The notes beneath the pieces are model-generated. The model was not told the origin of the DNA. It ran no database searches and saw nothing but the letters and a program-made list of their open reading frames with translations. A DNA stretch of 64,000 nucleotides from Chloroflexota bacterium (GTDB taxonomy: Bacteria > Chloroflexota > Anaerolineae > Aggregatilineales > Phototrophicaceae), in contig JAPOSR010000039.1 in NCBI GenBank assembly GCA_026709625.1, positions 1 to 64,000 on the forward strand. Reading direction: 5' to 3'. Shown one piece after another: positions 61,209-64,000 of the stretch (the first letter of the stretch is position 1; each line of letters opens with the position of its first letter). The translations under genes and the position numbers were made by a program.

Positions 61209-61904
61209 CTAGTTGCGGCGGCGTCTGCCATCGGGCTGGCTGCTGCGTTGCGCGCCGGTGCTGAACGGGTCTTCGCCTGGCAAGATGTCGCCCTTGTAAA
61301 TCCAGACTTTGACGCCGATTTGTCCAAAGGTTGTCAGCGCCTCGGAAAAACCATAATCAATATCGGCGCGCAGGGTGTTGCGGGGCACGCGCCCATCAAA
61401 AAGCCATTCGCGCCGCGCCATGTCCGAGCCACCCAGCCGCCCGCTAACTTCGATGCGAATGCCGCCCGCGCCTTGACGCATCGCTTGCATGATCGCGCGT
61501 TTCATCGCCCGGCTGTGGCCAATGCGCCGCACCAACTGGCTGGCAACATTGTCCGCCACCAGTTTGGCATCCAGGTCGGGCTTGTCGATCTCGCTGACTT
61601 CGACTTTGACAGTCTTACCGGTCATGTCTTGCAGCTGCTGGCGCAATTCTTTGACCGCTTCGCCCTTGCGCCCGATAATCAAGCCGGGACGCACGGTATT
61701 GATGGTGATAATGACCAGATTGGGTTGCCGTTCGATTTCAATGCGCGAAACGCCGGCGCGCGTCGTCTTCTGGCGGATGAACTTGCGAATCTGCCGGTCT
61801 TCCATCAGCAGGTTGACAAACCGCTCGCCCTCTGCATACCAGCGGGCATCCCACTCGCGGATGACTTTAAGACGAAAGCCTTTTGGATGAACCTTGCGAC
61901 CCAT
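61209..61904 (-). CDS. rpsC: Small subunit ribosomal protein S3
   Basis: 231 residues. [20 protein letters not shown] and the KH motif [20 protein letters not shown], then [20 protein letters not shown], identify S3. The ATG shares its A with the rplV stop (TAATG). The frame is open further upstream through rplV without similarity. Confidence 0.97.
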   Translation of the reverse strand: MGRKVHPKGFRLKVIREWDARWYAEGERFVNLLMEDRQIRKFIRQKTTRAGVSRIEIERQPNLVIITINTVRPGLIIGRKGEAVKELRQQLQDMTGKTVKVEVSEIDKPDLDAKLVADNVASQLVRRIGHSRAMKRAIMQAMRQGAGGIRIEVSGRLGGSDMARREWLFDGRVPRNTLRADIDYGFSEALTTFGQIGVKVWIYKGDILPGEDPFSTGAQRSSQPDGRRRRN

Positions 61905-62254
61905 TAGTCTTCTTCCTCTCGTTCTGCCACCATCACCCACAGGTGCGCTGTACGTTTCAAACGCGGCTTGTAACGGCCGCGCGCGCCAGCCTTGAAGCGC
62001 TTTAGTGTCGGACCATCGCCGGCGTAGATTTGCGAAACATACAACTCTTCGCGGTTGAGGTCGAAGTTGTTGACTGCGTTGGCCATCGCCGAATTTAATG
62101 TTTTGCTGACGATATCTGAACCCTTTTGGGGCATGAATCGCAGCACGACCAGCGCTTCTTCGGCATCCATCCCGCGCACCTTGTCGCAGACCAGCCGCAG
62201 CTTTTGTGGCGATATAGGCAGGTAGCGGGTAATCGCTCGCACTTCCATCGGCAT
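61904..62254 (-). CDS. rplV: Large subunit ribosomal protein L22
   Basis: 116 residues. YLPISPQKLRLVCDKVRGMD and GRYKPRLKRTAHLWVMVAER identify L22, which lines the exit tunnel. Confidence 0.97.
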   Translation of the reverse strand: MPMEVRAITRYLPISPQKLRLVCDKVRGMDAEEALVVLRFMPQKGSDIVSKTLNSAMANAVNNFDLNREELYVSQIYAGDGPTLKRFKAGARGRYKPRLKRTAHLWVMVAEREEED

Positions 62255-62259
62255 CGTCC

Positions 62260-62529
62260 CTATCGTCTGCTATCAGTGATATGACCACGGAAGGTGCGAG
62301 TCGGCGCGAATTCGCCTAATTTGTGCCCCACCATGTTCTCGGTGATGTAGATGGGCACATGCCGGCGCCCGTCGTGCACGGCGATGGTGTGCCCGACCAT
62401 CTGCGGAAAGATGGTGCTGGCGCGGCTCCAGGTGCGGATGACCACTTTTTTGTTCTGTTGGTTGAGCCGATCGACCTTTTCCAGCAGCTTGGGCTGGACA
62501 AAGTAGCCCTTCTTTAGTGAGCGTGACAT
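62260..62529 (-). CDS. rpsS: Small subunit ribosomal protein S19
   Basis: 89 residues. [20 protein letters not shown] and [20 protein letters not shown] are S19 signatures. Confidence 0.97.
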   Translation of the reverse strand: MSRSLKKGYFVQPKLLEKVDRLNQQNKKVVIRTWSRASTIFPQMVGHTIAVHDGRRHVPIYITENMVGHKLGEFAPTRTFRGHITDSRR

Positions 62530-62547
62530 GCAGGTGCCTCCTGAAGA

Positions 62548-63381
62548 TTACCGGCGCTTGCCGCGGCGGCGAATAATAAATCGGCCGGTGCGTTTGTTGC
62601 GCCGCGTGCGAACGCCCAACGCTTTTTTGCCCCAGGGCGTCTTGGGCGCAGCCATGCCGATGCCGGTTTTGCCCTCGCCGCCGCCATGTGGATGACTAGC
62701 GGGGTCCATCGCTGTGCCGCGAACAGTCGGACGCCAGCCCAGCCAACGCCTGCGGCCAGCCTTGCCCAGCTTGACATTGCCATGCTCGGCATTGCCCACC
62801 TGCCCGATGGTAGCGCGGCAGCTGCCCAGGATCATGCGCATCTCGCCACTGGGCAGGCGCAAGGTCACATACTTGCCTTCGGCTGCCAAAATTTGCGCCG
62901 AAGTGCCGGCGCTGCGAGCGATCTGCGCGCCTTTGCCAGGCCGCATTTCGATATTGTGCACGACTGTGCCCAAAGGGATGTCCTTGAGCGCGCGGCTGTT
63001 GCCCGGACGCAGGGCGCTCATCTCGCCATTGCCGACTGTATCGCCGACCGATACGCCCATCGGCGCGATGATATAACTCTTCACGCCATCTTCATATTGC
63101 AGCAAGGCGATGCGAGCCGAGCGGTTGGGGTCGTATTCGATGGCGATGACCTCGGCGCGGCAATCTTCTTTGTCGCGCTTGAAATCAATCAGCCGATAAC
63201 GCCGCTTGTGCCCGCCGCCACGATGCCGGACCGTGATGCGCCCGGTATTGTTGCGACCACCCTTCTTGCGCAGCGCGCGCGTCAGTGAACGCTCGGGCTT
63301 GCTCTTGGTGATCTCCTCGAAGGAGAAGCCGGTCATGTCGCGGCGACCGGGCGATGTGGGTTTGTATACCTTGATCGGCAT
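62548..63381 (-). CDS. rplB: Large subunit ribosomal protein L2
   Basis: 277 residues. [40 protein letters not shown] and the catalytic-centre loop [20 protein letters not shown] are diagnostic of L2. Confidence 0.97.
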   Translation of the reverse strand: MPIKVYKPTSPGRRDMTGFSFEEITKSKPERSLTRALRKKGGRNNTGRITVRHRGGGHKRRYRLIDFKRDKEDCRAEVIAIEYDPNRSARIALLQYEDGVKSYIIAPMGVSVGDTVGNGEMSALRPGNSRALKDIPLGTVVHNIEMRPGKGAQIARSAGTSAQILAAEGKYVTLRLPSGEMRMILGSCRATIGQVGNAEHGNVKLGKAGRRRWLGWRPTVRGTAMDPASHPHGGGEGKTGIGMAAPKTPWGKKALGVRTRRNKRTGRFIIRRRGKRR

Positions 63382-63394
63382 CGCTCATGCTCCC

Positions 63395-63697
63395 CTAGAC
63401 ATTAAAGAGTTCAATCGTCACGCCCTCTTCCAGTGTGACAACCGCTTTTTTCCATTGCCGCGAGCGGATGTAGGCGTTGCGCCCACGCCGGCCGCGCTTG
63501 GCTGGCATCACCATGGTGTTCACCTTGACGACTTGGCCATCCAGGTCAAAGATCTCTTCAACCGCTTCTTTAATCTGGATCTTGTTGGCTTTGCCCGCCA
63601 CTTCAAAGACATATTTGTTTTCCAATTCCGCAATCAAGGTCGACTTTTCTGTGATGACCGGGCGGCGGATAATGTCGTAAATATGCAGCTCAGCCAT
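63395..63697 (-). CDS. rplW: Large subunit ribosomal protein L23
   Basis: 100 residues. IIRRPVITEKSTLIAELENK and NKIQIKEAVEEIFDL identify L23, the exit-tunnel docking site. The ATG at 63697 overlaps the end of rplD by 8 bp and has AGGAGAAAT ahead. Confidence 0.96.
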   Translation of the reverse strand: MAELHIYDIIRRPVITEKSTLIAELENKYVFEVAGKANKIQIKEAVEEIFDLDGQVVKVNTMVMPAKRGRRGRNAYIRSRQWKKAVVTLEEGVTIELFNV

Positions 63698-64000
63698 GGT
63701 ATTTCTCCTTGCCCCACAGGCTTTTGACGACATCCAGCGCTGCCAGCGGCATGATGACCTTGTCGTACTTCAGCAGGTCGCGGATATTCAGATAATTGAC
63801 AACGATGCTGTGCGCGTTCGCCAGATTGCTGACGCTCTTGCGCACCGTCTTCTGCTCTGCGGTTACGACGACCAGCGCCGATTGCTCGCCGACCAGCGAT
63901 TCAATCAACTGGCGCATCGACTTGGTATTTGGCGCGTCCATCGCCAGCTTATCCAAGAGAATCAGCTGTTCATCGCGGATTAAAGCGCTTAATGCAGAAC
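63690..64000 (-). CDS. rplD: Large subunit ribosomal protein L4, C-terminal part (cut by window end)
   Basis: The frame is open to the window edge; the visible text SALSALIRDEQLILLDKLAM then DAPNTKSMRQLIESLVG and KYDKVIMPLAALDVVKSLWG is the C-terminal half of L4. About 103 residues are present and the start lies beyond 64000. rplC and rpsJ would be expected further out. Confidence 0.93.
   Translation of the reverse strand, partial: SALSALIRDEQLILLDKLAMDAPNTKSMRQLIESLVGEQSALVVVTAEQKTVRKSVSNLANAHSIVVNYLNIRDLLKYDKVIMPLAALDVVKSLWGKEKYHG

Noticed and set aside
61905..62288. Upstream extension of the rpsC frame across rplV
   Set aside because: [11 protein letters not shown] is the normal S3 N-terminus; the extension overlaps rplV in another frame.
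1..64000. CRISPR arrays, prophage, insertion sequences or rRNA genes
   Set aside because: No regularly spaced repeats, transposase or integrase motifs, or rRNA-like stretches were seen; only the three-copy hairpin repeat is repetitive.

Overview
The window is high-GC bacterial chromosome, densely coded on both strands, with no phage, transposase, CRISPR or plasmid genes. The mix of genes points by inference to a member of the Chloroflexota, probably Anaerolineae-like. Supporting features are YkuD and PG_binding_4 wall enzymes, an MGDG-synthase-like glycosyltransferase, RNase Y, family 5 and family 1 solute-binding ABC systems, an HldE-type sugar kinase without other LPS genes, and a rplQ-truA-rplM-rpsI tail on the ribosomal cluster. 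No 16S rRNA gene is present, so this placement rests on gene content alone.

Layout. 1-8.6 kb: an L,D-transpeptidase, Lon with a small membrane protein, glycerol kinase, and two peptide-type ABC permeases. 8.8-15.4 kb: a solute-binding protein whose domain order is circularly permuted, an MBL-fold hydrolase, a lipid pair (CDP-alcohol phosphatidyltransferase and Lgt), tRNA-Pro(CGG), an MFS exporter and a histidine phosphatase. 15.4-24.9 kb: a 52-residue basic protein with its own promoter and terminator, a secreted beta-propeller-like protein, an MGDG-synthase-like enzyme, a membrane metalloprotease, an HD hydrolase, a TyrA-like protein, a four-PDZ secreted protein, RNase Y and RecX. 25.4-31.7 kb: an SDR protein, tRNA-Cys(GCA), a probable zinc-ribbon remnant, a PIG-L deacetylase, endonuclease III, and lysS-microprotein-serS, in which successive genes overlap. 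31.8-37.7 kb: a three-gene ABC-2 exporter and a UgpB/A/E-like sugar importer. 37.7-43.0 kb: a cell-surface glycan operon (nucleotide-sugar dehydrogenase, GT4, fused GT9-GT26, PfkB sugar kinase). 43.0-47.1 kb: VOC protein, alkyltransferase-like protein, sugar nucleotidyltransferase, TrmH-type methylase and MazG.

From about 47.2 kb to the right edge, all on the minus strand, lies the S10-spc-alpha ribosomal supercluster, read from rplD (cut by the window end) to rpsI. It includes secY, adk, map, rpoA and truA. infA and rpsD are missing from their usual places, and a secreted serine peptidase sits between map and rpmJ. A hairpin with a T-run between secY and adk looks like an internal terminator or attenuator.

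Three copies of a hairpin-forming intergenic repeat lie near 0.05, 8.65 and 21.0 kb. Several intergenic regions show sigma70-type promoters with TTG-rich -35 boxes, 16-19 bp spacers and -10 boxes of the form TATAAT, TATACT or TAGANT; these were used to settle several start codons. The most unusual single object is the circularly permuted solute-binding protein. Other points of interest are the LysRS C-terminal extension, the microprotein bridging lysS and serS, the GT9-GT26 fusion and the gene content of the ribosomal cluster.
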